Source: Crocinitomicaceae bacterium (GTDB lineage: Bacteria; Bacteroidota; Bacteroidia; Flavobacteriales_D; Crocinitomicaceae). Taken from it: a stretch of DNA of 64,000 nt. This document shows, in pieces, positions 1 to 9,350 of the stretch. The position numbers were made by a program, and so were the translations under genes. The stretch lies in NCBI GenBank assembly GCA_030727405.1, contig JANRBR010000039.1, forward strand, positions 175,674 to 239,673, written 5' to 3'. The notes under the pieces were generated by a model that worked only from the letters and a program-made list of their open reading frames with translations, did no database searches and had not been told where the DNA came from. Every line of letters begins with the position of its first letter. Position 1 is the stretch's first letter.

Positions 1-216
1 GATTTATTGCAATTTATCAATGAGAAAAATTCGGATCAAGCCTTCTTACTGATCGGACACAACGATGGACTTTCCGAACTTGTTTCCTACCTATCAGATA
101 AAAATGTTCAGCTCAAGACATGTGGGTACGTACAACTTTCCTTTCCATTTGAACATTCCGGATTTCTTTCCAAAGGAACTGGAGACATTACACGTGTTTT
201 TCGCGTGAATCAATAA
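1..216 (+). CDS. C-terminal fragment of SixA-like histidine phosphatase (truncated by window start)
   Basis: Open reading frame runs in from the window edge; 'AFLLIGHNDGLSELVSYLS' resembles the second His motif (GHNPGLSEL) of SixA-type phosphohistidine phosphatases. Confidence 0.65.
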   Translation, partial: DLLQFINEKNSDQAFLLIGHNDGLSELVSYLSDKNVQLKTCGYVQLSFPFEHSGFLSKGTGDITRVFRVNQ

Positions 217-314
217 CGAGAAAGGCAAACCGGTGGCTTCTTTTCTCTTGCCATGATTCCATTGATTCCTTGAAAATGCCAGCACATCGATCATAAAGTA
301 GCTCTTTGAATGTG

Positions 315-322
315 TATATTTG
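315..322 (+). promoter_or_regulatory. Bacteroidota -7 promoter box TATATTTG
   Basis: Exact TAnnTTTG match, 4 nt upstream of the ATG at 327; no clear -33 TTG at the usual spacing. Confidence 0.4.
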
Positions 323-326
323 TTGC

Positions 327-941
327 ATGCAAGACCTTAGCTATTTTCTAAAGGAACGTTTTGGTGCGAGTCAGGTAGAAATCCTAAATCGCAACGGCAA
401 CTCATTTCATTTAATTACTTTGCCAGGTTCAAAAGAACTACGTATTCTGATGACCGTTGGATTGTCCGACCATCAAATGAAGGTACATGAAAAACACATG
501 GGAGAGGAATGGAAAGAACTCTATGTACTCATCCCAAGTTATTGGAACCTTTTGGATGAACAAGATGAAAACATGAATTGGGTATTTCATTGGTTAACGA
601 AATTGAAAAACTATGTGGTATCAAAAGACACATGGCTTGGACATGGACACACCATCCCTACTGGAAAGGAATTAGCTATGATTTCGCCCAAAATGAAACA
701 AAATCATTTCATTTTGTCAGATCCACTAGAATTGGAAGATGAATTAAAGCCCATTGCGGCAGGAGATAAAACCATTTATTTCCTCGCATTGATACCTATT
801 TTCGCCGACGAAATGGACTACAAACAAGGAAAAGGAACCGCGAAGTTGTTTGCCAAATTTGCACAACAAAACATTACCGAGAAATTGGATGATTTCCGCT
901 CAACAGTTTTGAAAACTCGATGGAATTTCTTTGCTAAATGA
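327..941 (+). CDS. Suppressor-of-fused (SUFU) domain protein
   Basis: ORF 306-941; ATG at 327 (MQDLSYFLKERFG) preferred because the -7 box overlaps the upstream ATG. Motifs 'MKVHEKHMGEEWKELYVLIPSYWNL' and 'WLGHGHTIPTG' are typical of bacterial SUFU-domain proteins. Confidence 0.6.
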   Translation: MQDLSYFLKERFGASQVEILNRNGNSFHLITLPGSKELRILMTVGLSDHQMKVHEKHMGEEWKELYVLIPSYWNLLDEQDENMNWVFHWLTKLKNYVVSKDTWLGHGHTIPTGKELAMISPKMKQNHFILSDPLELEDELKPIAAGDKTIYFLALIPIFADEMDYKQGKGTAKLFAKFAQQNITEKLDDFRSTVLKTRWNFFAK

Positions 942-1858
942 AACAAAAAACACTCCAAGCACACCTGGCTTTATTCATTGTAAATGTACTTTATGGAGCT
1001 AGTCATGTGCTTGCAAAAGGCGTTATGCCGGATTATTTAACACCAAGCGTGTTTATTTTATTCCGCGTTGCTGGAGCGACACTATTGTTTTGGTTGGTGC
1101 TTAGTTTGACCAATAGCAAACCAATCGAACGTAAGGATTTTCCATTAATCGCACTTTGTGGTCTTTTCGGCGTAGCCATTAACCAGCTTTTTTTCTTTCA
1201 TGGTTTGAACCTTTCATCTGCGATTAATTCAGGAATCATCATGGCATTAAATCCTATCATGGTGGTGATTCTCTCCTTTTTTCTTTTCAAAGAGCGTCTA
1301 ACAAGCTTGAAAATAACAGGAATAACATTGGGCGCAGTTGGAGCCATTTTATTGACGCTTAAAGCATCTTCCCATGTCAGTGATTCACGGCTGGGAGATT
1401 TGTTTTTATTTCTGAATGCTTTAAGTTATGCCATTTATTTAGTGTTGGCTAAACCCTTAATGAAAAAATACAGTCCCATTCAAGTGATCACATGGGTATT
1501 TACATTTGGACTCATTTTTGTGCTCCTCTTTCCACCTACGTTAAGTCAATTGAGTCAAACGAATTTTCAGCGCATTTCAACCGAAATTTGGTGGAAAATA
1601 GCCTATGTCGTCATCGGAGTCACCTTCTTTACTTATTTGTTGACCATTTTTGGATTGAAATACCTGAGTGCAACCGTATCTAGCGCCTACATTTACACCC
1701 AACCAGTCATGGTGATGCTATTTACGTTCTTGTTTGCAAGCATTCATTGGTCAGCAGATTATCGTGGCAGCATCACCTCCGAGAAAATTTTGTATATGTT
1801 CGTTATCTTTACCGGCGTTTACTTGACCTCTAAATCTATTTCAAGAAATGAAAATTAA
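938..1858 (+). CDS. DMT-superfamily EamA-type transporter
   Basis: About 10 TM segments, two EamA-like halves ('ALNPIMVVILSFFLFKERLTSLKITGITLGAVGAILL'); ATGA overlap with upstream gene. Confidence 0.85.
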   Translation: MKQKTLQAHLALFIVNVLYGASHVLAKGVMPDYLTPSVFILFRVAGATLLFWLVLSLTNSKPIERKDFPLIALCGLFGVAINQLFFFHGLNLSSAINSGIIMALNPIMVVILSFFLFKERLTSLKITGITLGAVGAILLTLKASSHVSDSRLGDLFLFLNALSYAIYLVLAKPLMKKYSPIQVITWVFTFGLIFVLLFPPTLSQLSQTNFQRISTEIWWKIAYVVIGVTFFTYLLTIFGLKYLSATVSSAYIYTQPVMVMLFTFLFASIHWSADYRGSITSEKILYMFVIFTGVYLTSKSISRNEN

Positions 1859-4643
1859 CCTACTCATCTTGTTTCTGTTATTTGTTTCCTTTGGATGGGG
1901 ACAGAAAAAACCCATTGACCACACTTCTTATAAAGAATGGAAACGAACGGAAAAACAACAATTTAGCACCAATGGAAATTGGATCACTTTTGAAATCAAT
2001 CCACTTCTTGGAGATGGATACCTACATTGGTATGAAACGGCTACCGGGAAACACGACTCACTGCTTCGTGGCAAGGATGCCCAATTAGATCCAAATGGAC
2101 AATTCATCGCCTGGAAGGTAACACCTGGATTTGATACCTTACGTACATGCGAATTGAACAAAGTAGATAGGAAAAAATGGCCTAAGGATAGTTTGTTTAT
2201 TTACATCACCGCGGATGACTCCTTGATTAAACTTCCCAAATTAAAGTCCTTCACTCGGAGTGAGGATGCCTCGGTTCTGGCTTATTTGACAGAAGCAAGT
2301 CCAAAATCAACACTCGAAGAAAAAAAATCGTTCTTTCAAAAACATTGGCCATTTAAAAAGGATGAAAAGCCGGTTGAGAAACCAAAAAGCGATGGACATC
2401 AACTCACCATTTGGACAAATACTTATTCTTGGAGTTTACCGAACGTAACAAAATACTCCCTCCCCAAAAACGGAAAATATGCTGCAGTCGTTGCGCACCA
2501 GAAACTCAAAAACGACTCATCACAAGTAAGGATTTATGACGTTACAACGCAACAAATTGTCAAAGAATTTGATCGAAACATTGCATGTGAATTACCAATA
2601 TGGAACGAAGATGCCACAAAATTGGCGTTCTTTTCGAGTAACGACACGAGTAAAGTAAAGCAATATGAATTGGTTGTTTTTGACCTCATTTCGAATAAAA
2701 CGTGGACATTAGGAGATACCTTGTTGACAAGGGGATTGGATTCCTTGAAAGGGATTTCCGAAAATAGAACGCCCATTTTTACTGAAGATAACCGTTTCTT
2801 ATTCTTTGGCGTGTGTGATCGAGTTAAACCAGAAGTAAAGGACACGCTTTTGGAATCGGAAAAAGTTCGCGTGGACATTTGGCATTATCAAGACCAAGAA
2901 ATCCAAGCGCAGCAACTTGTTCAATTGTCACAAACAAAAAAACGAAGCGACATTCATGTATTTCGCTTCAGTGATGAGAAAATCATCCCTTTGAGCAATG
3001 ATACCTTGACTGTCCGTTTTTCGAATCGAATCGAAGGCAATTATGTCCTGGCAACAAGCAATGAATCATACGCCATTCAACAACAATGGAAAGCACCTGG
3101 ACTAGAAGATGTATACCGCATTTCGTTAATTGATGGCTCGATAGAAATCCTCGCAAAAGGTCTCGCCTATCCAGGGATGCTTTCTCCGAAAGGAAAGTAT
3201 TTTACGTATTTCAATCCAACAAAAAATCAATACATCTTGCTGGATATCGCGGCGAAATCGCTTTCGAACATGAACGCAAATCGCAAAGACATCACCTGGA
3301 ATGAGGACATCAACGGTCAACCAATGGAAGCAGGTCCGGAAGGATGGTTTGGCTTCGATCGCAGCGAAGAGCATGTTTACTTTAAGTCCCGTTTCGACCT
3401 TTGGGATTATCAAATCAGTTCACAGAATTTAAAATCCCTCACCAATGAATGGGCAACGAAAAATAACATTCGCCTGGACCTCATTCAATGGGACGCTGAC
3501 AGCGTTTACATTGATTTAAACGATTGTTATGTGACAAGCTTTGACCTTGCCTCGAAAAAAGAAGGAATTCATCTGGTTGATGCAGATGAAGCGAATGGCC
3601 TGCGACAAATCATCGAAATTCCTGCACGCATTTCTTTGATTGAACGTTCACCAAACAAGCAATGGTATTTTTTCCGTAGAATGACTGTTTCGCAGTATCC
3701 TGAATTAGAATTGTGGAATGAACGACTTCAATTGAATGCTGTTTTGTCAAAAACGAATCCTCAGCAAGCAAATTATAACTGGGCAACTAGTGAATTGGTC
3801 AAGTGGAAAACCTATGACGGACAACAATTAGAAGGGATCCTGTACAAACCTTTGGATTACGATGCAACAAAAAAATACCCGCTCCTTTTGTATTACTACG
3901 AACTAAATTCAGATAACCTAAACAACTATCAAAGCCCTCGTCCATCAGCAAGTACCATTAACCCAACCGAATATGCATCAGCGGGCTACCTGGTGTTTAT
4001 TCCAGATATTCGATATGAAATCGGACATCCTGCCAAATCGGCATATAATTGCATCATGAGCGCAACAGATTTCTTACTAAAAAATTATCCCATTGATTCT
4101 ACTCGAATGGGCTTACAAGGACAAAGCTGGGGAGGTTATCAGACAGCACAATTAATTACCATGACCAAAAGGTATGCTGCCGCAATGGCTGGGGCTCCAG
4201 TCAGCAATATGATTTCTGCTTACGGAGGCATTCGATGGGGCTCTGGATTAAACCGCCAATTTCAATACGAATCAACGCAAAGCCGAATCGGAAAAACGAT
4301 CTGGGAAGCTCCTGAATTGTACATCGAAAATTCTCCCTTGTTCCATTTACCCAATGTTAAAACACCTTTACTAATCATGTCAAATGACCGTGATGGAGCA
4401 GTTCCTTGGTATCAAGGGCTTGAATTATACAATGGAATGAGAAGACTAGGTAAACCATGTTGGATGTTGAATTACAACGATGATAACCACAACCTTACTA
4501 AACTTCCATACAAAATGGACCTAAGCATTCGCATGCGGCAATTTTTTGATCATTATTTACAAAATAAGCCTGCACCAAAATGGATGACCGAAGGAATTCC
4601 GGCGATTGATAAAGGCAAACAGTTCGGCTACGAAACAGAATAG
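1848..4643 (+). CDS. Prolyl oligopeptidase family (S9) serine peptidase, secreted
   Basis: Signal peptide, beta-propeller region, catalytic GQSWGGYQ, NDRDGAVPW and DDNHNL motifs. Confidence 0.88.
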   Translation: MKINLLILFLLFVSFGWGQKKPIDHTSYKEWKRTEKQQFSTNGNWITFEINPLLGDGYLHWYETATGKHDSLLRGKDAQLDPNGQFIAWKVTPGFDTLRTCELNKVDRKKWPKDSLFIYITADDSLIKLPKLKSFTRSEDASVLAYLTEASPKSTLEEKKSFFQKHWPFKKDEKPVEKPKSDGHQLTIWTNTYSWSLPNVTKYSLPKNGKYAAVVAHQKLKNDSSQVRIYDVTTQQIVKEFDRNIACELPIWNEDATKLAFFSSNDTSKVKQYELVVFDLISNKTWTLGDTLLTRGLDSLKGISENRTPIFTEDNRFLFFGVCDRVKPEVKDTLLESEKVRVDIWHYQDQEIQAQQLVQLSQTKKRSDIHVFRFSDEKIIPLSNDTLTVRFSNRIEGNYVLATSNESYAIQQQWKAPGLEDVYRISLIDGSIEILAKGLAYPGMLSPKGKYFTYFNPTKNQYILLDIAAKSLSNMNANRKDITWNEDINGQPMEAGPEGWFGFDRSEEHVYFKSRFDLWDYQISSQNLKSLTNEWATKNNIRLDLIQWDADSVYIDLNDCYVTSFDLASKKEGIHLVDADEANGLRQIIEIPARISLIERSPNKQWYFFRRMTVSQYPELELWNERLQLNAVLSKTNPQQANYNWATSELVKWKTYDGQQLEGILYKPLDYDATKKYPLLLYYYELNSDNLNNYQSPRPSASTINPTEYASAGYLVFIPDIRYEIGHPAKSAYNCIMSATDFLLKNYPIDSTRMGLQGQSWGGYQTAQLITMTKRYAAAMAGAPVSNMISAYGGIRWGSGLNRQFQYESTQSRIGKTIWEAPELYIENSPLFHLPNVKTPLLIMSNDRDGAVPWYQGLELYNGMRRLGKPCWMLNYNDDNHNLTKLPYKMDLSIRMRQFFDHYLQNKPAPKWMTEGIPAIDKGKQFGYETE

Positions 4644-4666
4644 AACTTTCCTTGTGCTTTGGACCA

Positions 4667-5449
4667 CTATTCAGACTTGGCTTGTTTATTTTCCGAATTG
4701 GGCTTAAAATCATAAGTGACTTGAATTTCACTGGAAACAGACTGTTTTTCAGCTTGAATCCGTAGTTCTTCCTCTTCCTTAAGACGCATTCGTTCGAGGT
4801 ACATTCCTTCGAAATCAGGTGGTTCGATTCCCATTTCTTTTTCGATTTCGTATTGGTATTTTGGACGCTGTGGACCTCGGCGTCGGTAATAAATTGCTAG
4901 AATCACCCCGACAACCATGCCGCTGAGGTGTCCTTCCCAAGAAATCCGTTCCTTGGTAGGGAAAATCCCCCAAATCATCGATCCATAAAGAAAAACAATG
5001 AACAAAGACAAGGCTTGTAAGGGCAAGTATTTTCGAAGAACACCCGATGTAAATAAGAATGCTGCAAGACAATAAATCACTCCACTCATTCCGATGTGAT
5101 GCGCACCATTGTCAGCTGCCAGAAGCCACAATAGAAATCCGGTGAGAAACCAAGCGAAAAAAAATACCCGCAAAGCAATTTCTTTATAGGAATAAAACAA
5201 TAAAGTAATGAGTAAAAAAGCTGGAATGGAGTTGTTTAAAATATGCCTCGCATCTGAATGCGCATGAATCCATGGCATAAAAATTAAACCTTTCAAGCCT
5301 GGTAGTTGTTTAGGTACAACACCTAAGGAATGAAAGTCATATATGAACAAGAAGTCTGCCCAGTAAAACAACCACATCATGACCAACACAATGATCGCTG
5401 GAACAACCGCATGGCGCAAATGATGATCAAATTGGTTTGTTGTTTGCAT
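4667..5449 (-). CDS. Rhomboid family intramembrane serine protease
   Basis: HARHILNNSIPAF, GMSGVIY (catalytic Ser) and WEGHLSGMVVG (catalytic His) motifs. ORF extends to 5533; Met at 5449 (MQTTNQFDHHLRHAVVPAIIV) is the likelier start. Confidence 0.85.
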   Translation of the reverse strand: MQTTNQFDHHLRHAVVPAIIVLVMMWLFYWADFLFIYDFHSLGVVPKQLPGLKGLIFMPWIHAHSDARHILNNSIPAFLLITLLFYSYKEIALRVFFFAWFLTGFLLWLLAADNGAHHIGMSGVIYCLAAFLFTSGVLRKYLPLQALSLFIVFLYGSMIWGIFPTKERISWEGHLSGMVVGVILAIYYRRRGPQRPKYQYEIEKEMGIEPPDFEGMYLERMRLKEEEELRIQAEKQSVSSEIQVTYDFKPNSENKQAKSE

Positions 5450-5534
5450 GGCATGATCGAAGTCAAAAGATATGCCTTTATTAAAATACTGACAGTCTGT
5501 CGCAGAAATACGAAGCCTGTTTTTCACAATCAAC

Positions 5535-5542
5535 TATCTTTG
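5535..5542 (+). promoter_or_regulatory. Bacteroidota -7 promoter box TATCTTTG
   Basis: Exact TAnnTTTG match, 4 nt upstream of the ATG at 5547. Confidence 0.45.
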
Positions 5543-5546
5543 CGTT

Positions 5547-6050
5547 ATGGACGAAATTAAAAATAAGGTCAAGGAAAGCGGTCTCATTCAATTGGACTTG
5601 GCTGATTTCAAACCCAAAGAAAAAATGGTGGAACTTGACTTGGCGTCACAGCTTTGGCAGGGACTTGTGCTGAAAGAAAAAGACTTTCGAACTTGGATCA
5701 AAACAGAAAACTGGGAACAATATGAAAACCATGCGGTTTACATTCATTGCTCTGCAGATGCCATCATTCCTACTTGGGCATACATGCTCGTGGCTTCTGC
5801 CCTTCACACAAGGTCCGCCAATGTAGTTGTTGGGTCAAAAGCAGCACTTGAAAAAGCGCTCATCAAAAAAAACATCGAACAACTAGACTTAACTGATTTC
5901 CAAGATGGAAAAGTGATCATCAAAGGATGCAGCGACATTTCCTGTCCAGAATTCGCGATGGTGACACTCGTGCAAAAGTTACAATCGACTGTTGTTTCTA
6001 TCATGTACGGCGAACCATGTTCTACCGTTCCCATTTACAAACGCAAATAA
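5547..6050 (+). CDS. DUF2480 family protein
   Basis: Resembles the Bacteroidota DUF2480 family ('IQLDLADFKPKEKMVELDLASQLWQGLVLKEKDFR...'). Confidence 0.75.
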   Translation: MDEIKNKVKESGLIQLDLADFKPKEKMVELDLASQLWQGLVLKEKDFRTWIKTENWEQYENHAVYIHCSADAIIPTWAYMLVASALHTRSANVVVGSKAALEKALIKKNIEQLDLTDFQDGKVIIKGCSDISCPEFAMVTLVQKLQSTVVSIMYGEPCSTVPIYKRK

Positions 6051-6051
6051 C

Positions 6052-6960
6052 ATGAATATAAAAGCTTGGCTCAATGCTGCGAGATTAAGAACCTTGCCAC
6101 TATCCGTTTCAGGAATCATTGTGGGTTCGGGACTTGCCGCTGCTCTAGACAAATGGGATGGCCTGATTTTCACATTGGCCATGTTCACGACCATTGGATT
6201 TCAAGTAGTTTCCAATTTCGCAAATGATTTGGGAGATAGTCAAAAAGGAACCGATAATGAAAAGCGTGTTGGACCGAAACGAACCATACAAGCAGGACAT
6301 ATTTCGCCACTTTCCATGAAGCGCGGAATTGTGATTACATCCTTTCTTTCTGGGTTAAGTGCTATTTACCTCATTTTCATTAGCTCAAAAAATTTAAACT
6401 CCCAATCATTGTTCTTTTTTCTCATCCTTGCTGGATTATGCATACTTGCTGCCATCACTTACACGGTAGGAAAAAATGCATATGGATACCGCGGACTTGG
6501 TGACATCATGGTCTTCATTTTCTTCGGTTTGGTGAGTGTTTTGGGAGTTTTCAGGTTGTATGGATTGTCTTTTGAGTGGCTTACTCTTTTTCCTGCGATC
6601 ACTATAGGTTTATGGAGTACTGCTGTTTTAAACTTGAACAATTTAAGGGACATAGAAAACGATCGCTTGTCGAAAAAAAATACGATGATTGTCAAATTGG
6701 GCTATGAAAAAGGAAAAAAATACCATGCCTTTTTGATTGTCGGTGGAGCGGTGCTTTGGTGGACAACGGTCTACCTTCTTGCCAAACTTTCAATGAACCC
6801 GTATTTATTCCTTTCGCTGATCCCGAGTGTTTTTCTATTGATTCATTTGAAAAAAGTATTTTTTACAATGGACCCAGCAAAGCTCGATGGAGAATTGAAA
6901 AAAGTGGCATTATTGACTTTTTTCTCAGCGTTATTGTTTTCACTCACCTTGAATTATTAA
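6052..6960 (+). CDS. menA: 1,4-dihydroxy-2-naphthoate polyprenyltransferase
   Basis: MNIKAWLNAARLRTLPLSVSGIIVGS; 'NFANDLGDSQKGTDNEKRVGPKRTIQAG' and 'NNLRDIENDRLSKKNTMIVKLG' UbiA/MenA motifs. Confidence 0.88.
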   Translation: MNIKAWLNAARLRTLPLSVSGIIVGSGLAAALDKWDGLIFTLAMFTTIGFQVVSNFANDLGDSQKGTDNEKRVGPKRTIQAGHISPLSMKRGIVITSFLSGLSAIYLIFISSKNLNSQSLFFFLILAGLCILAAITYTVGKNAYGYRGLGDIMVFIFFGLVSVLGVFRLYGLSFEWLTLFPAITIGLWSTAVLNLNNLRDIENDRLSKKNTMIVKLGYEKGKKYHAFLIVGGAVLWWTTVYLLAKLSMNPYLFLSLIPSVFLLIHLKKVFFTMDPAKLDGELKKVALLTFFSALLFSLTLNY

Positions 6961-7007
6961 TTTTATTTAACATTAAGAATTGTCCAAATTTGGTAGATTA
7001 ATTTCCT

Positions 7008-7015
7008 TAAATTTG
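7008..7015 (+). promoter_or_regulatory. -7 promoter box TAAATTTG upstream of etfB
   Basis: Exact TAnnTTTG, 23 nt before the ATG at 7039. Confidence 0.5.
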
Positions 7016-7038
7016 CATCACTTTTAAAAGATTAGAAC

Positions 7039-7779
7039 ATGAATATTTTGGTTTGCATCAGTAAAGCTCCAGATACCACTTCTAAAATCGCGTTTACAAA
7101 TAACCTAACGCAATTCGATGAAAATGGAGTTCAATATATTGTTAATCCATATGACGAGTGGTATGCACTTGTTCGTGCATTGGAAATAAAAGAATCCATT
7201 GGTGGAAATGTTACCATTGTAACGGTAGGAACCGTTTCAGATGAAGCGGTAATCCGCAAAGCATTAGCCATTGGAGCAGATGAAGCTGTTCGGATTGATG
7301 CAGATCCAAAAGATGCCTTCTTTGTTGCTTCGCAAATTGCCGGTTACGCGAAATCAAAAGGTTTTGACTTGGTAATGACTGGAAAAGAAACCATTAATTA
7401 CAATGGATCTCAAGTAGGTGGAATGATTGCAGAATCTCTTGACCTCCCATTTATTTCTTTGGCGACAAAATTGGATGCAAATGGATCCTTACTTACCTTG
7501 GAACGAGAAATCGTTGGAGGAGTTCAAGTCGTAGAAGTTCAGCTTCCGGCAGTTGTATCGTGTGCAAAAGGAATGGCGGAACAACGCATACCTAACATGC
7601 GTGGAATTATGGCTGCAAGAACAAAGCCATTAACAGTTATTCCTGCTGAAGAAGTGGAAGATTTAACCAATTACGTGGCATATCAAATGCCGAATGCAAA
7701 ATCTTCCGTTAAACTAATTGATCCTTCAAACATGGATGAGCTTGTCGCTCTATTACACAATGAAGCTAAAGTAATTTAA
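7039..7779 (+). CDS. etfB: Electron transfer flavoprotein subunit beta
   Basis: MNILVCISKAPDTTSKI...NPYDEWYALVRALEIKE; full-length EtfB-like, followed by EtfA. Confidence 0.93.
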   Translation: MNILVCISKAPDTTSKIAFTNNLTQFDENGVQYIVNPYDEWYALVRALEIKESIGGNVTIVTVGTVSDEAVIRKALAIGADEAVRIDADPKDAFFVASQIAGYAKSKGFDLVMTGKETINYNGSQVGGMIAESLDLPFISLATKLDANGSLLTLEREIVGGVQVVEVQLPAVVSCAKGMAEQRIPNMRGIMAARTKPLTVIPAEEVEDLTNYVAYQMPNAKSSVKLIDPSNMDELVALLHNEAKVI

Positions 7780-7789
7780 GAAAAGTCAC

Positions 7790-8731
7790 ATGGTACTCGT
7801 ATATATCAATTCAACAACTGGATTATCCAAAGCAGCTTTGGAAACAGTTACTTATGGTAAAAAATTAGGCAATGATGTTACCGTCATAACAAACGGTTCA
7901 GCCTCTGCAGATCAATTGGCCAATTTAGGTGAATACGGCGCGAGTAAGGTCTTGGTAGATCGCTCAGTCGATGGTGAAGATCCACAACAACTTGCCCGAT
8001 TAATTGCTTCAGTAGCGGATCAAGTTTCTGCTTCAACAGTAATCTTTTCTCATGATATTTATGGGAAAGCAGTAGCTCCTAGACTTTCTGTACGCATGAA
8101 GGCCGGTTTGATTTCCGGAGCGATTGCCGTTCCAGAGGCGGATGGATCAATTAAAGTCAATGTTTTCTCAGGGAAGGCAGTTGGATTTGTAAAAGTGACA
8201 AGCGCTAAACAAATCATCTCTTTGCTTCCTAATAGCATTCAACCAGAAAAAACAGCATCGACTTGTGGCGTTGAAGAAATTAGTGGCCTAGCAGGAAATA
8301 GCTCAATCAAAGTGCTTGAAACGAAGAAGCCTGAAGGAAACATTCCTTTGCCTGAAGCAGAACTTGTTGTTTCAGCAGGGCGTGGATTAAAAGGCCCTGA
8401 AAACTGGGGAATGATTGATGATTTGGCATCGGCTTTGGGTGCAGCAACGGCTTGTTCTCGTCCAGTTGCGGACATCGGATGGAGACCTCATCACGAGCAC
8501 GTTGGACAAACAGGTGTAGCGATTAGACCAAATTTATACATTGCTGTCGGGATTTCTGGCGCCATTCAACACCTTGCTGGTGTGAACGGATCCAAAGTCA
8601 TCGTGGTCGTTAATACAGATACAGAAGCTCCTTTCTTTAAAGCAGCTGATTATGGCGTGGTTGGCGATGCATTTGAAGTGATTCCTAGATTAACGGAAGC
8701 AGTGAAACGATTCAAAGCGAATCAACATTAA
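7790..8731 (+). CDS. etfA: Electron transfer flavoprotein subunit alpha
   Basis: C-terminal FAD-binding motif 'VGQTGVAIRPNLYIAVGISGAIQHLAGVNGSKVIVVVNTDTEAPFF'. Confidence 0.94.
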   Translation: MVLVYINSTTGLSKAALETVTYGKKLGNDVTVITNGSASADQLANLGEYGASKVLVDRSVDGEDPQQLARLIASVADQVSASTVIFSHDIYGKAVAPRLSVRMKAGLISGAIAVPEADGSIKVNVFSGKAVGFVKVTSAKQIISLLPNSIQPEKTASTCGVEEISGLAGNSSIKVLETKKPEGNIPLPEAELVVSAGRGLKGPENWGMIDDLASALGAATACSRPVADIGWRPHHEHVGQTGVAIRPNLYIAVGISGAIQHLAGVNGSKVIVVVNTDTEAPFFKAADYGVVGDAFEVIPRLTEAVKRFKANQH

Positions 8732-8759
8732 TTCATTACCTTCGTAAGAAAGAAGCCAA

Positions 8760-9350
8760 ATGCAGAAAATCAAGTTGGAAATTACTGGCATTGCATATAG
8801 TCAAACACAGTCTGGCTCATATGTTCTGACACTTCTTGAGGTGGCTGGAAAACGCAAGCTTCCGATTGTTATCGGTGGATTCGAAGCACAAGCAATTGCG
8901 GTAGAATTAGAGAAAATGGTGCCATCAAGGCCATTGACCCACGATTTATTTAAATCTTTTTGCAAATCCTTTGGGGTAATTGTGAAGGAAGTGTTGATTT
9001 ACAAATTTCAAGAAGGTATTTTTTACGCGAAATTGATTTGTGAACGCGATGGTCAATTAACCGAAATTGATAGCCGTACCTCTGATGCCATTGCGATCGG
9101 CGTTCGATTCAATGCACCGATATTCACATTGAGTAAGGTTTTGGAAGATGTCGGTGGTGCTGAAAATGCCCATGATGACACCTTCGATTTTGATGAAGAT
9201 GAAGACACGGAACAGGTGTTTTCAGCAGATGATAATGAATGGAAAGAAGTCAGTGAAGAGGAACTTTCTAAGCATCTGACTGAGGCGATTGATAATGAAG
9301 ATTATGAACTAGCCTCAAAAATTAGAGATGAAATCAAGCGACGTGGTTAA
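8760..9350 (+). CDS. Bifunctional nuclease (BFN/DUF151) family protein with C-terminal UVR-like helix
   Basis: 'RKLPIVIGGFEAQAIAVELEKMVPSRPLTHDLFKSF', 'SRTSDAIAIGVRFNAPIF' and C-terminal 'LTEAIDNEDYELASKIRDEIKRR'. Confidence 0.88.
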   Translation: MQKIKLEITGIAYSQTQSGSYVLTLLEVAGKRKLPIVIGGFEAQAIAVELEKMVPSRPLTHDLFKSFCKSFGVIVKEVLIYKFQEGIFYAKLICERDGQLTEIDSRTSDAIAIGVRFNAPIFTLSKVLEDVGGAENAHDDTFDFDEDEDTEQVFSADDNEWKEVSEEELSKHLTEAIDNEDYELASKIRDEIKRRG

